Assembly (NCBI RefSeq): GCF_012030425.1
Contig: NZ_JAAUVN010000001.1
Location: 2,232,001 to 2,296,000 of the forward strand
Direction of reading: 5' to 3'
Source of the DNA: Sphingobacterium sp. B16(2022)
GTDB taxonomy: Bacteria > Bacteroidota > Bacteroidia > Sphingobacteriales > Sphingobacteriaceae
Length of the DNA stretch: 64,000 nt
Part shown: positions 34,542 through 43,449 of the stretch, piece by piece
Position numbering within the stretch: position 1 is the first letter of the stretch
How the letters are laid out: every line of letters begins with the position of its first letter
Program-made: the position numbers and the translations under genes
Notes under the pieces: model-generated
What the model was told of the DNA's origin: nothing
The model's input: the letters and a program-made list of their open reading frames with translations, nothing else
Databases searched by the model: none

Positions 34542-36035
34542 TTAAACAACTGCACTAATCAGGTTACCTTCAACATCCGTTAAACGGAATGGTCTGCCCT
34601 GAAATTCATAAGTAAATTTTTCATGATCGAAACCGAGCAAATGAAGCATTGTCGCATGTACATCATGAACGGACGATCTTCCGCTTACACCCGTAAACCC
34701 GATTTCATCGGTCTCTCCATAGGTCACCCCTTTCTTGACACCGCCTCCTGCCATCCAGATCGTATAGGCATCAGTATGATGATCACGTCCTAAAAAGGGC
34801 ATATCGCTATTATCTCTATTTTCCTGCATTGGAGTTCGTCCAAATTCTCCTCCCCACACTACAAGCGTTTCGTCCAGCAATCCACGTTGCTTAAGATCCA
34901 TAATCAATGCGGTCATAGGTCTGTCAATTTCCCTACATTTATTACGGAAACCATAATCGATAGAATCGGAGGCATTAGTTCCATGGCTATCCCATCCCCA
35001 ATCAAACAACTGTACATAACGGACTCCTTGTTCGACCAGTTTTCGTGCTAATAAACAATTATTCGCAAAAGACTCTTTACCCGGTTCTGTACCATATAAT
35101 TCATGAATATGCGCCGGTTCTTGACTGATGTCCATAACCTCTGGAACCGCGACCTGCATTTTGTAAGCCATCTCATATTGGGCTATTCGAGATAATGTTT
35201 CAGGATCCTTATAGGTATTATATTCGTCCTTGTTGACTTCATTAATCGCATCGATAGCATGTCTCTTTAAGTCTCTGCTCATGCCTTCCGGATCGGCAAG
35301 ATATAGAACAGGATCACCTTTCGAACGGCATTGCACACCCTGATATACTGAAGGTAAGAATCCTGATCCCCAAACACTTTTTCCGGCATCAGGAGTCTTT
35401 CCTCCTGAAGTCAATACTACGAAACCTGGCAAGTTGCTATTTTCTGATCCTAAACCATAAGTTACCCAAGATCCGATACTAGGCCTACCCAATCTTGCAC
35501 TACCAGTTTGCATAAACATCTGTGCAGGACCATGATTAAACTGGTCTGTATGTACAGCCTTTAAAAAGCTTACATCGTCCACAACTTTACTAAAATGCGG
35601 TAGATGATCGGAAACCCAAGCTCCACTTTGCCCATACTGTTTGAAAGTCGCTTGAGGACCTAGCATTTTAGGAGTACCTCTGATAAATGCAAAAGTTTTA
35701 CCTGCTAATAGTGACTCAGGACAGGGTTGATTATGTAATGTCTGCAACACTGGCTTATAGTCAAAAAGTTCCAATTGTGAAGGAGCCCCTGCCATATGCA
35801 AGTAAATGACACTTTTTGCTTTTCCAGGAAAATGAGGTGATTTTGGTACAAGTGGATTTAATGCATTTAAATCTATAGCTCCAGATCCACTGGAGTTCCC
35901 TCCACAACTTGCCAAAAAACTTGCTAATGCTATGCTTCCAACACCTGCCACACAATCTTTCAAAAAATGTCTACGCGTTACCGCCTGCAATTTCTGCTGT
36001 TGCAATTCACGAAATAATTTATCGAGATCTTTCAT
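34542..36035 (-). CDS. Tat-exported DUF1501 lipoprotein
   Basis: This 497-residue protein belongs to the DUF1501 (PF07394) family of alkaline-phosphatase-fold proteins, abundant in planctomycetes. The twin-arginine signal TRRHFLKDC (Arg21-Arg22) and the lipobox LASC (Cys44) mark a Tat-exported lipoprotein. The body shows VIYLHMAGAPSQLELFDYKP, the G(R)T region, GWDSHG near residue 345, GGEFGRTPM and a final DVHATMLHLLGFDH, where a metal site is expected. DUF1501 genes normally sit next to DUF1549/DUF1553 genes, as here (5-base gap). Their chemistry is undescribed as far as I know. Second gene of a four-gene operon. Confidence 0.94.
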   Translation of the reverse strand: MKDLDKLFRELQQQKLQAVTRRHFLKDCVAGVGSIALASFLASCGGNSSGSGAIDLNALNPLVPKSPHFPGKAKSVIYLHMAGAPSQLELFDYKPVLQTLHNQPCPESLLAGKTFAFIRGTPKMLGPQATFKQYGQSGAWVSDHLPHFSKVVDDVSFLKAVHTDQFNHGPAQMFMQTGSARLGRPSIGSWVTYGLGSENSNLPGFVVLTSGGKTPDAGKSVWGSGFLPSVYQGVQCRSKGDPVLYLADPEGMSRDLKRHAIDAINEVNKDEYNTYKDPETLSRIAQYEMAYKMQVAVPEVMDISQEPAHIHELYGTEPGKESFANNCLLARKLVEQGVRYVQLFDWGWDSHGTNASDSIDYGFRNKCREIDRPMTALIMDLKQRGLLDETLVVWGGEFGRTPMQENRDNSDMPFLGRDHHTDAYTIWMAGGGVKKGVTYGETDEIGFTGVSGRSSVHDVHATMLHLLGFDHEKFTYEFQGRPFRLTDVEGNLISAVV

Positions 36036-36040
36036 GTCGT

Positions 36041-38797
36041 TTAAGATTTTGTAAGAAATTCATCCAGATTTAATAAAGCATTGGCTACCACCATGTAGGC
36101 AGCCTTTGATGTTAAAGATGGATCTTTTAAATCACTCGCATTAACAGCCATGAATTTAGCCGCCTCTGCCGGTTTTTTATTAAAATTTTGTAATGCTTCT
36201 TTATATAATTTTTCCAGTGCAACCACTTTTTCTGCACTCGGATTTTTTAACATCAGTTTCTTATAACCATAAGAAATTATTTTTTTAGAATCTCCTGCTC
36301 CTTCTTTCTGCATGAGTGTCGAAAGATGTTTAGCTGCCTCCAGATAAACGGGATCATTTAACGTGGTTAATGCTTGTAATGGAGTATTTGTTCTGATCCG
36401 ATCAACCAAACAGACCTCTCGACTCGATGCATCAAAAGAAATAAATGAAGGATAAGGACTTGTCCGTTTTAAAAATGTATATAACCCCCTTCTAAATTGA
36501 TCTTCACCTGTACTTGTTGCCCACGATTCACCACTATATACCGTCATCCATACACCATCCGGCTGATAGGGCATCACCGAAGGTCCATACATTTTAGAAC
36601 TTAGAAGACCACTTACGGCTAATGTCTGATCCCGAATCTGCTCTGCCGAAAGTCTGAACCGTGGTCCTCTCGCTAGAAATATATTAGCCGGATCTTTCTC
36701 CGCATCTCCTTGATTTAAACTCGATGATTGCTTATAGGTGAAAGACATAACAATATCCTTAATAAGCGCTTTCATACTCCACTTTTTATTTTGCATGAGA
36801 TCTAGCGCTAAGTAATCCAATAAATCAATATGCATAGATGGTGTACTCTGCGTCCCCATATCTCCTAGTGGTTCCACCAACCCGCGTCCAAATAATTGCG
36901 CCCAAATTCGATTTACCAAAGTACGTGCTGTCAAAGGATTATCTTTACTTACAATCCATTTAGCAAAGCCCAATCTATTGTTAGGAGCTCCCTTTGGAAA
37001 AGGGTTTAATGTTTCAGGAACTGCAGGTTGCACCTCTTTACCTAGCGCTAATCTATTTCCTCGCTCAAAAACATGTGTTTTACGATGCATTTCTGCAGGA
37101 TTTTCAATCATCACAGGTACACTTTCAGGATTTGTATTAATCAGTTGCATAAAGTTATTTTGCATACGCTGGGACTCCGGGTCTGCAGATACTGGAAACC
37201 CTTCGCGCAATGCGAACCACTCAATCATACAAATCGGCTGATCTTTTGCTGCTGTTGCATTCTTAAATATTAAATAAAGGTCATGAACTCCGGTATCTTC
37301 CTTCAGATCTGCTTGAATAACTTGTCTTCCTGAAGTACTAGGCAATTGGACTGTCGTCAGTAACGGGCCTGTTTTACTACCCTTTCTGACTTCTATGGCA
37401 CCTCCATTTAATGATGTCCAATAATTAATATAAAATTGCTTTTTACCCTGCAAGGTGATGTGTTTCAATCGAGCACTTCCTCCTGAACGTATTCCGAGCC
37501 ATTTAGTATCATACAAAGCGCCATTTTCAACCTGATCACTATAATGTGCATGAATTTTTGGTTCCAATGTATGCAAGAATAAGTCTGTAGAACGAATCAG
37601 CTTTTGATTCCCTTTCTGGGTCAACCAAGATTTGATACTATCCACTCTGCTTTCATCTTCGGCCTTATAGAACCGCAACCTTGGATGATCACCTTGGGTA
37701 TCTTCATCTCGTGTATTATTAAAAAAAGCAACAGATTTATAATACTCTTCAAATTTAAATGGATCGTAAGTATGGCTGTGACACTGTACACACTCAAAAG
37801 TTGTACTTAGCCAAACCTGGTAAGTTGTATTGACCCGATCTAGAACAGAGGCCACACGAAACTCTTCACTGTCGGTCCCCCCTTCATCATTATTCATTGT
37901 ATTCCTGTGAAAAGCAGTTGCAATAAGTTGATCTTTAGTTGGATCAGGTAATAAGTCACCCGCTAATTGCTGTACCGTAAATTCGTCGAAAGGCATATCC
38001 TTATTAAAAGCTTTAATGAGCCAATCGCGATAAGGCCATATTTGTCTTGACCCATCCTTTTCATAACCTTTAGTATCCGCATATCGGGCTAAGTCCAGCC
38101 ACCAACTAGCCCATTTTTCACCATACTGTTGTGAAGCTAGTAAACTATCAACTCTTAACTCGTAAGCATTTCCCCTCGTATCATTTACAAATGATTGCAA
38201 TTCGGTTAAACTTGGTGGAATACCGACCACATCTAGATACAATCGTCTCAATAAGGTCTCCTTATCCGCCTCCTTTGAAAAAGACAGGTCTTTCTCTTTC
38301 ATTTTATCCTGAACGAAATAATCGATATTATTGGATATACCCGATGGATTCATTCCAAATAAACCAGCAAAAGAAAATGGTTTAGGTACTTCCACTTTTT
38401 CAGGTAACGTATAAGCCCAGTGCTTGCCCCATTTCGCCCCCTCGTTGATCCATCTTTTCAAGATGTCGATTTCATCATCACTCAATCGTGGTGCATTGTA
38501 TGGCATTCTTAACTCGGGATCATCAATGGTCAACCGTTTAATAAATTCACTATGATCTGCATCGCCTGCGATTATAGCCGGCTTACCAGACTCTGCCTTA
38601 GCAAATGCCTCATTTTCGAAAAGCAAACTAAAACCTCCATTTTTCTTTACGCCACCATGGCAAGTAATGCAATGCTTATTAAGGATAGGTTTCACTTCAG
38701 CACTAAAATCAACAGGATCTTCCTTCTTAAAGGTAAACAATCCGACGACCACAATGGCACTCAATAAGAGGGATACGACGACGACTTTCTTTTTCAT
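36041..38797 (-). CDS. PSCyt1-DUF1549-DUF1553 (planctomycete-type cytochrome) protein
   Basis: This 918-residue protein has an N-terminal membrane anchor (VVVVSLLLSAIVVVGLFTF), then a PSCyt1 haem domain with CITCH (Cys43, Cys46, His47) and a possible Met ligand in LRMPYNAPRLS. DUF1549 (about 155-360) includes RRLYLDVVGIPPS, YGEKWASWWLDLARYADTKG (in parts) and a second haem motif CVQCH (Cys336-His340) in FECVQCHSHTYDPF. A beta-rich, possibly carbohydrate-binding domain (about 430-545) follows, then DUF1553 (about 620-890; NPLTARTLVNRIW, FGRGLVEP, SAEQIRDQTLAVSGLL). First gene of the operon, 5 bases before DUF1501. The family is typical of planctomycetes, and its reaction is not established. 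Confidence 0.93.
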   Translation of the reverse strand: MKKKVVVVSLLLSAIVVVGLFTFKKEDPVDFSAEVKPILNKHCITCHGGVKKNGGFSLLFENEAFAKAESGKPAIIAGDADHSEFIKRLTIDDPELRMPYNAPRLSDDEIDILKRWINEGAKWGKHWAYTLPEKVEVPKPFSFAGLFGMNPSGISNNIDYFVQDKMKEKDLSFSKEADKETLLRRLYLDVVGIPPSLTELQSFVNDTRGNAYELRVDSLLASQQYGEKWASWWLDLARYADTKGYEKDGSRQIWPYRDWLIKAFNKDMPFDEFTVQQLAGDLLPDPTKDQLIATAFHRNTMNNDEGGTDSEEFRVASVLDRVNTTYQVWLSTTFECVQCHSHTYDPFKFEEYYKSVAFFNNTRDEDTQGDHPRLRFYKAEDESRVDSIKSWLTQKGNQKLIRSTDLFLHTLEPKIHAHYSDQVENGALYDTKWLGIRSGGSARLKHITLQGKKQFYINYWTSLNGGAIEVRKGSKTGPLLTTVQLPSTSGRQVIQADLKEDTGVHDLYLIFKNATAAKDQPICMIEWFALREGFPVSADPESQRMQNNFMQLINTNPESVPVMIENPAEMHRKTHVFERGNRLALGKEVQPAVPETLNPFPKGAPNNRLGFAKWIVSKDNPLTARTLVNRIWAQLFGRGLVEPLGDMGTQSTPSMHIDLLDYLALDLMQNKKWSMKALIKDIVMSFTYKQSSSLNQGDAEKDPANIFLARGPRFRLSAEQIRDQTLAVSGLLSSKMYGPSVMPYQPDGVWMTVYSGESWATSTGEDQFRRGLYTFLKRTSPYPSFISFDASSREVCLVDRIRTNTPLQALTTLNDPVYLEAAKHLSTLMQKEGAGDSKKIISYGYKKLMLKNPSAEKVVALEKLYKEALQNFNKKPAEAAKFMAVNASDLKDPSLTSKAAYMVVANALLNLDEFLTKS

Positions 38798-39381
38798 GTT
38801 TAATACGATTTATAACTTCTAAGCTTTTATTTTAAATCGCAGTACAGCGATTTTAAACAAAGCAAATTAGTTGTATTCGCTTATTAGGTTTATAAAATAA
38901 TACAAAGGTTTTATAATGTATCTTGCTAACAGCAGTTCTTCTTCATTTATAAAAAATAAAATTAAGGATCTTCAACCTCATAAAATACAACCTCATTAAC
39001 AAATAATGACAGTATATTGACGTTAATACCTTTTTTGTGTAATTTATTTGTTTCTTTCAGCGTCATAGTAAACCTATGTTTAATTTATGATGCTCTTTAT
39101 AACTTGAAATGCTATGGCTATCATGGAGACTTTTTCCCTTTAAAACTAGCGACCATTTACAATATCAAAAATTTTACTATTCAAGATTTGATCACCTCGC
39201 TTATGGGGAGTCGCTCATCCATCACATTGTTCTAATGCTTATTAGCATAAATCAACATCAGCAGTTCATCTTTTACAACTATATATCCCTAAAAAGCGAT
39301 CAATGATCACAAAAGATCAAAAATTGTTTTATTATACCGAAATTTATATATTCGTAGGTTACAAGCCAATTATCTAGACGA
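38798..39381. other. Divergent intergenic region, DUF1549 operon / AraC gene
   Basis: This stretch of 584 bases is the largest gap in the window. It is very AT-rich and holds several open frames of 65-72 codons on the plus strand, none with a motif, good composition or promoter, so I call none. It carries the AraC-gene promoter near 39324-39354. On the minus strand AACCTTTG at 38903-38910 is a near match to the -7 element for the DUF1549 operon. A small dyad AAATCGC/GCGATTT at 38834-38853 may be regulatory. Confidence 0.45.
39324..39354 (+). promoter_or_regulatory. Promoter for the AraC gene
   Basis: TTG at 39324-39326 and TATATTCG at 39347-39354 (one change from TAnnTTTG) are separated by 20 bases, the normal Bacteroidota spacing. 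Transcription would begin about 20 bases before the start codon at 39382. Confidence 0.5.
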
Positions 39382-40290
39382 ATGAAAGCTAAATTAATAG
39401 AAATCAGTCCACTTCCGAAGAAAACAATACATATCAAACATGTGGACGAAGCTTTTTTTAGTAATCCTTTGCACTTTCATGAACTATGCGAACTCGTCCT
39501 TATCGAAGAAAGTTACGGCAAACGTATTGTTGGTAATCATATTGACTCATTTAGTGCAGGAGATATGGTATTAATCGGGCCTAACATTCCACATATTTGG
39601 CATAATGATGATGCTTTTTTAAAGCCAGACTACCATGAGCGTGCTAAAGCTCTTGTTATTTACTTTCCAGCTGACTTTCTTATTCAATTGACCGATGATC
39701 AATCGACAATTCAAGCCATGCAAAAATTTATTGATAAGACTAAAGATGGTTTACGTTTTTATGGGAATACATTAAAAAATGCAATGACACTCATGCGGGA
39801 TCTAGTCCATAAAGATTCTTTTTCAAAAATAACCGGTTTCCTAAATCTTATAGCATTATTGCATCAAAGTGCCGAATATGATCATTTATCATCAGGGACA
39901 TATAAACCTGTTTACAGCGAAAAGGATAATAAACGGATAAACATCATTTATGTTTACGTAATGCAAAACTTTAGAGAAACCGTTTCGTTGCAGGAAGCGG
40001 CTAGCCTCTTAAATATGAACTCAAATGCTTTCTGCAGGTTCTTCAAAAAACACACCCAAAAATCGTTTTCTAAATTCGTAAATGAAACACGCATAGGACA
40101 TGCCTGCAAATTGCTGGAAGATAAGAATCTGAATATTTCAGAGGTATGTTATGCTAGCGGTTATCAAAATTTAACAAACTTCAATAAGTTTTTTAAAGAA
40201 ATTATGAATAAAAATCCGAGAACCTATCGAAAAGAAATGGAAGTAGGTAGATTTAGCGCACCACTTAAATCTATTTCTTCCAATGATTAG
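39382..40290 (+). CDS. AraC family transcriptional regulator
   Basis: This 302-residue regulator has an N-terminal cupin-like sensing domain (HFHELCELVLIEES and DMVLIGPNIPHIWHND) and a C-terminal AraC double helix-turn-helix: SLQEAASLLNMNSNAFCRFFKKH and the second motif ISEVCYASGYQNLTNFNKFFKE. Cupin-type AraC proteins usually bind sugars or small acids. It lies 163 bases upstream of the fucosidase gene on the same strand and is divergent from the DUF1549 operon, so it may regulate either or both. Its own promoter lies just upstream. Confidence 0.95.
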   Translation: MKAKLIEISPLPKKTIHIKHVDEAFFSNPLHFHELCELVLIEESYGKRIVGNHIDSFSAGDMVLIGPNIPHIWHNDDAFLKPDYHERAKALVIYFPADFLIQLTDDQSTIQAMQKFIDKTKDGLRFYGNTLKNAMTLMRDLVHKDSFSKITGFLNLIALLHQSAEYDHLSSGTYKPVYSEKDNKRINIIYVYVMQNFRETVSLQEAASLLNMNSNAFCRFFKKHTQKSFSKFVNETRIGHACKLLEDKNLNISEVCYASGYQNLTNFNKFFKEIMNKNPRTYRKEMEVGRFSAPLKSISSND

Positions 40291-40453
40291 TATTATTCAC
40301 AACGAATAAAATGTCCTAAATAATTATGGTAACATTCATATTCCAAAGTTTTCAAATAAAAAATAATTCGCTTTCTTTGGAACTGATAAAGAATAAAAGT
40401 TAAAGGGTATTCTATAGTAGATATATAATATCAACATAAACCATAAAAACTAA

Positions 40454-42274
40454 ATGAAAATAATTAAGAAAATTGCTCTTTTAGGATTATTATCGACAGC
40501 AGTATTATCGAGTAATGCGCAATCTATTCCATACGAAGGAGTATCCGGATGGGAGGAAACAAAAGATAGTCGGATGGCGTGGTTCAGAGAAGCCCGATTT
40601 GGACTTTTCATCCATTGGGGACTTTACAGTGCCGCTGGAGGTAGCTGGGAAGGAAAACAATATCCACAACATTATGCCGAATGGATTCAAGCATGGGCAA
40701 AAGTACCGAGCAAGCCATATGCCGAAGTTTTAAAACCAAAATTCACAGCTTCAAAATTTGATGCCTCTGCTTGGGCATCCCTTGCAGAAGAAGCAGGCAT
40801 GAAGTATGTTATTATAACCTCACGTCACCACGAAGGATTCTCAATTTTTAATAGTCAACAACCTTATTCATTAAAAAATGACATCACAGGAGGTACTAAT
40901 ATTTCACCTAAAGGACGTGATCTTTACGGAGAAGTCGTTAAAGCTTTTCGTGCTAAAGGTCTAAAAGCGGGTGCTTACTATTCATTATTAGATTGGCAAC
41001 ATCCGGACTCATATGAAGGTCTGTCCTATTTAAACCCCAACCCTACTGGCTATAAGCCCAATCATGAAGTCTATAAAGATTATTTATATGGGCAGGTGAA
41101 AGAGCTTGCGAATAATTATGGAGGTCTGGATGTCCTATGGCTTGACTTTAGTAGTAAAAATCATCAGGGTGAGAGCTGGGGTACAAAACGTATTCTTACA
41201 GATTTAATTAAATGGCAACCTCGGATTATTGTCAATAACCGTTTCTGGGATGGTCTTGAAAATAAAAATGGGGATATTGGAACTCCCGAAAAATATATAC
41301 CACCAACAGGTCTTCCGGGTATGGACTGGGAAGTGAGCCACACGATGAATGAAAGCTATGGCTATAGTGCACATGACCAGAACTGGAAATCATTTGATAA
41401 AACAATGCGTCTATTTATCGAAACAGTAAGTAAAGGTGGAAATTTCCTACTCAATGTTGGTCCGGATGGTGAAGGTGCTATTCCAGAGAAAGCCGTCAAG
41501 CTGCTTAAGGACATCGGTAAATGGATGAAAGTAAATAATGAATCCATATATGGAACCACTGCAAGTCCGTTTCAAGGATTAGATTGGGGCTACTGTACTC
41601 AAAAAGATGGTAAACTATATTTCCATGTATTCGATATTCCATCAAATGGCAGTATAGAAGTACCATTGGCTAGTACTATTCATAAAGCCTATTTATTAGG
41701 AAGTTCTAAAAAATCATTAAAGATATCAAAATCTGCTGCGGGAAAAACAATCCAATTACCTGCGGACTTTAAAGGACAGATGCCAATGGTTATTGTTGCA
41801 GAAATCAAAGGAACTCCTCAAGTAATACAGCAACAGATATTAACTCAAAAAGATGGTAGAATAATCTTAACGGCTAACAATGCTAAATTAATCGGTACTG
41901 GAGGAATTAAACTTATTGGCGCAACGACTCATGATCCGAATCGTCCAAATGCAATTGGCGACTGGTCTAAAAAATCCGATCAAGTGGCGTGGGATGTAAA
42001 AATCCAGCGTCCTGGCACCTATAAGATAGTCGTTAATTATCTTCCGCACGAGCAAAAATCAGGAACTATTTCGCTAAGTCTCGGAACGAACAACTTATCT
42101 TATCAACTCAAGGCAACCAAAGGTAGCCAATTTGTAGATGTTGAAACAGGAACATTTGAAATTTCACAACAGGCACTTGGAGACACCGCTTTAAAAGCGG
42201 AACTAAAAGCGCTTGAAATTACGGGAAATTCATTACCTGAGATTAGTTCAATCAGTCTCGTTCCTGTCAAATAA
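40454..42274 (+). CDS. Exported GH29 alpha-L-fucosidase
   Basis: This 606-residue secreted glycosidase belongs to family GH29, retaining alpha-L-fucosidases that release terminal fucose from glycans. It has a signal peptide (cleaved after SSNAQ), then WFREARFGLFIHWGLYS, KYVIITSRHHEGFS and GAYYSLLDW. The catalytic nucleophile should be Asp231 in DVLWLDFSS, and SKGGNFLLNVGPDGEG closes the barrel. Residues about 470-606 form a beta-rich accessory domain (ILTANNAKLIG, PGTYKIVVNYLPHEQKSG) of carbohydrate-binding type. It follows the AraC gene and ends at a strong terminator. Fucose-using genes (fucI, fucK) are not in the window. Confidence 0.95.
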   Translation: MKIIKKIALLGLLSTAVLSSNAQSIPYEGVSGWEETKDSRMAWFREARFGLFIHWGLYSAAGGSWEGKQYPQHYAEWIQAWAKVPSKPYAEVLKPKFTASKFDASAWASLAEEAGMKYVIITSRHHEGFSIFNSQQPYSLKNDITGGTNISPKGRDLYGEVVKAFRAKGLKAGAYYSLLDWQHPDSYEGLSYLNPNPTGYKPNHEVYKDYLYGQVKELANNYGGLDVLWLDFSSKNHQGESWGTKRILTDLIKWQPRIIVNNRFWDGLENKNGDIGTPEKYIPPTGLPGMDWEVSHTMNESYGYSAHDQNWKSFDKTMRLFIETVSKGGNFLLNVGPDGEGAIPEKAVKLLKDIGKWMKVNNESIYGTTASPFQGLDWGYCTQKDGKLYFHVFDIPSNGSIEVPLASTIHKAYLLGSSKKSLKISKSAAGKTIQLPADFKGQMPMVIVAEIKGTPQVIQQQILTQKDGRIILTANNAKLIGTGGIKLIGATTHDPNRPNAIGDWSKKSDQVAWDVKIQRPGTYKIVVNYLPHEQKSGTISLSLGTNNLSYQLKATKGSQFVDVETGTFEISQQALGDTALKAELKALEITGNSLPEISSISLVPVK

Positions 42275-42294
42275 ACTGAAATAAATAGACAGCT

Positions 42295-42339
42295 AAGAGC
42301 CTGTTTCCATCTTTAAAAAGTAAATGGAAACGGGCTCTT
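42295..42339. terminator. Terminator after the fucosidase gene
   Basis: A 16-base-pair stem (42295-42310 with 42324-42339, core GAGCC/GGGCTC with one G-T pair) ends in TTTT and lies 20 bases after the fucosidase stop. The nearest minus-strand gene ends at 42412, so it may act on both. Confidence 0.85.
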
Positions 42340-42411
42340 TTCATTTAAATTTGATGTCGAGTTTCACAAAAAATGAAAAATATTTTTTGTTTTCAATTAA
42401 TTGCCGTTAAA

Positions 42412-43332
42412 CTATTTTGAACAGAAAGAATTAAAATTCAATTTTTTAACATCAGATTCGAATGATTTATATTGCTCTGCAGTCATATTTTTGACTGGTA
42501 GTCGAAATTCTCCACAGTCTAGTCCAACCTGTTTCATATATGCCTTACCTACTGAAATACCGCCATATTTTCCAAGAAGGGTAATCATATCAATAGATTG
42601 TTGCTGAAGATCATTTGCCCTGTCGAAATCACCATCATCAAATGCTTTGATCAGGTCATAATATAATGGTGCGGCATAATTGTAAGTACTCCCAACCGCT
42701 CCCCTTGCTCCTAATACTAGAGCAGATAGCATATTCTCATCTCTGCCCCACAGCATATCATACTTTCGATCCGCATAGTTCATACACGATAGAAAATCCA
42801 TAAAGTCTTCATGTGTGTACTTAATTCCTGCAAAATTCGGAATTTTGCCATCTACTGCTTTCAGTAAATCAATCATTGGAAAATTACCACCTGTCAACAC
42901 CGGAATATGATAATAATAGAATGCCGTATTGGGAGCTGCTTCAGCAACAGCGGCACAACATTTAGCTAGCTGATCCACATTTGAAGGCTTGAAGTAAAAT
43001 GGTGATGTAAATGAAATAGCGTCTACGCCTTCTGCTTCAGCAATTGTGGCCAACTCTCGGCATTCTTTAATGTTTGTACCTCCTAAGAGAATCATTAAAC
43101 TAAAATCAGGATCGCTTTTTGTTAACTTGGTCCATGCTTTTAAGACATCGACTTTTTCTTGAAAAGTTAATGAAACTCCTTCACCTGTTGATCCACAGAT
43201 AAAGCCTCCCGTAACCTTATTATTTTTTAAAGACTGGTAGTAATTTGGTATTTGTGCTAAATTTAATGCTCCATTCTCGTCAAATGGTGTGAAAGGGGCG
43301 GCAATTAAGCCATCTATTTTTTTTGTGATCAT
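42412..43332 (-). CDS. nanA: N-acetylneuraminate lyase
   Basis: This 306-residue class I aldolase of the DHDPS/NAL superfamily splits N-acetylneuraminate into N-acetylmannosamine and pyruvate. The Schiff-base lysine is Lys171 in FAGIKYTHEDF, the catalytic tyrosine Tyr141 in FYYYHIPVLTGG, and the carboxylate loop is GSTGEG at 47-52. The YYYHIP motif, and the GARGAVGSTYNY and GRDENMLSAL segments, resemble vertebrate-type lyases more than dihydrodipicolinate synthase. It is cytoplasmic. It lies 117 bases downstream of a SusC/SusD pair on the same strand, with a FadR-type regulator beyond, which fits a sialic-acid locus. nanE, nanK and a sialidase are not in the window. Confidence 0.9.
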   Translation of the reverse strand: MITKKIDGLIAAPFTPFDENGALNLAQIPNYYQSLKNNKVTGGFICGSTGEGVSLTFQEKVDVLKAWTKLTKSDPDFSLMILLGGTNIKECRELATIAEAEGVDAISFTSPFYFKPSNVDQLAKCCAAVAEAAPNTAFYYYHIPVLTGGNFPMIDLLKAVDGKIPNFAGIKYTHEDFMDFLSCMNYADRKYDMLWGRDENMLSALVLGARGAVGSTYNYAAPLYYDLIKAFDDGDFDRANDLQQQSIDMITLLGKYGGISVGKAYMKQVGLDCGEFRLPVKNMTAEQYKSFESDVKKLNFNSFCSK

Positions 43333-43359
43333 ATATAATAATTAGATTTTTCTAAAGTG

Positions 43360-43390
43360 AAATTCTACTCCGTTATGGAGTAGAATTTTT
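43360..43390. terminator. Hairpin between susD and nanA
   Basis: A 12-base-pair stem (43360-43371 with 43377-43388) with a five-base loop lies between the cotranscribed susD (stop at 43450) and nanA (start at 43332). The T run is on the plus side only, so on the minus strand it may act as an attenuator or RNA-stability hairpin rather than a full terminator. Confidence 0.55.
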
Positions 43391-43449
43391 GTGGTTAGGT
43401 TCCGGAATAACCGGGATTTTGTTATTGCAGTACTTGTATTTTAGTAAAA

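Noticed and set aside
39017-39306. Two overlapping plus-strand frames (72 and 65 codons) in the largest gap
   Set aside because: They have unlike composition (Cys, Phe, Leu and Tyr rich), overlap each other and lie in a divergent promoter region.
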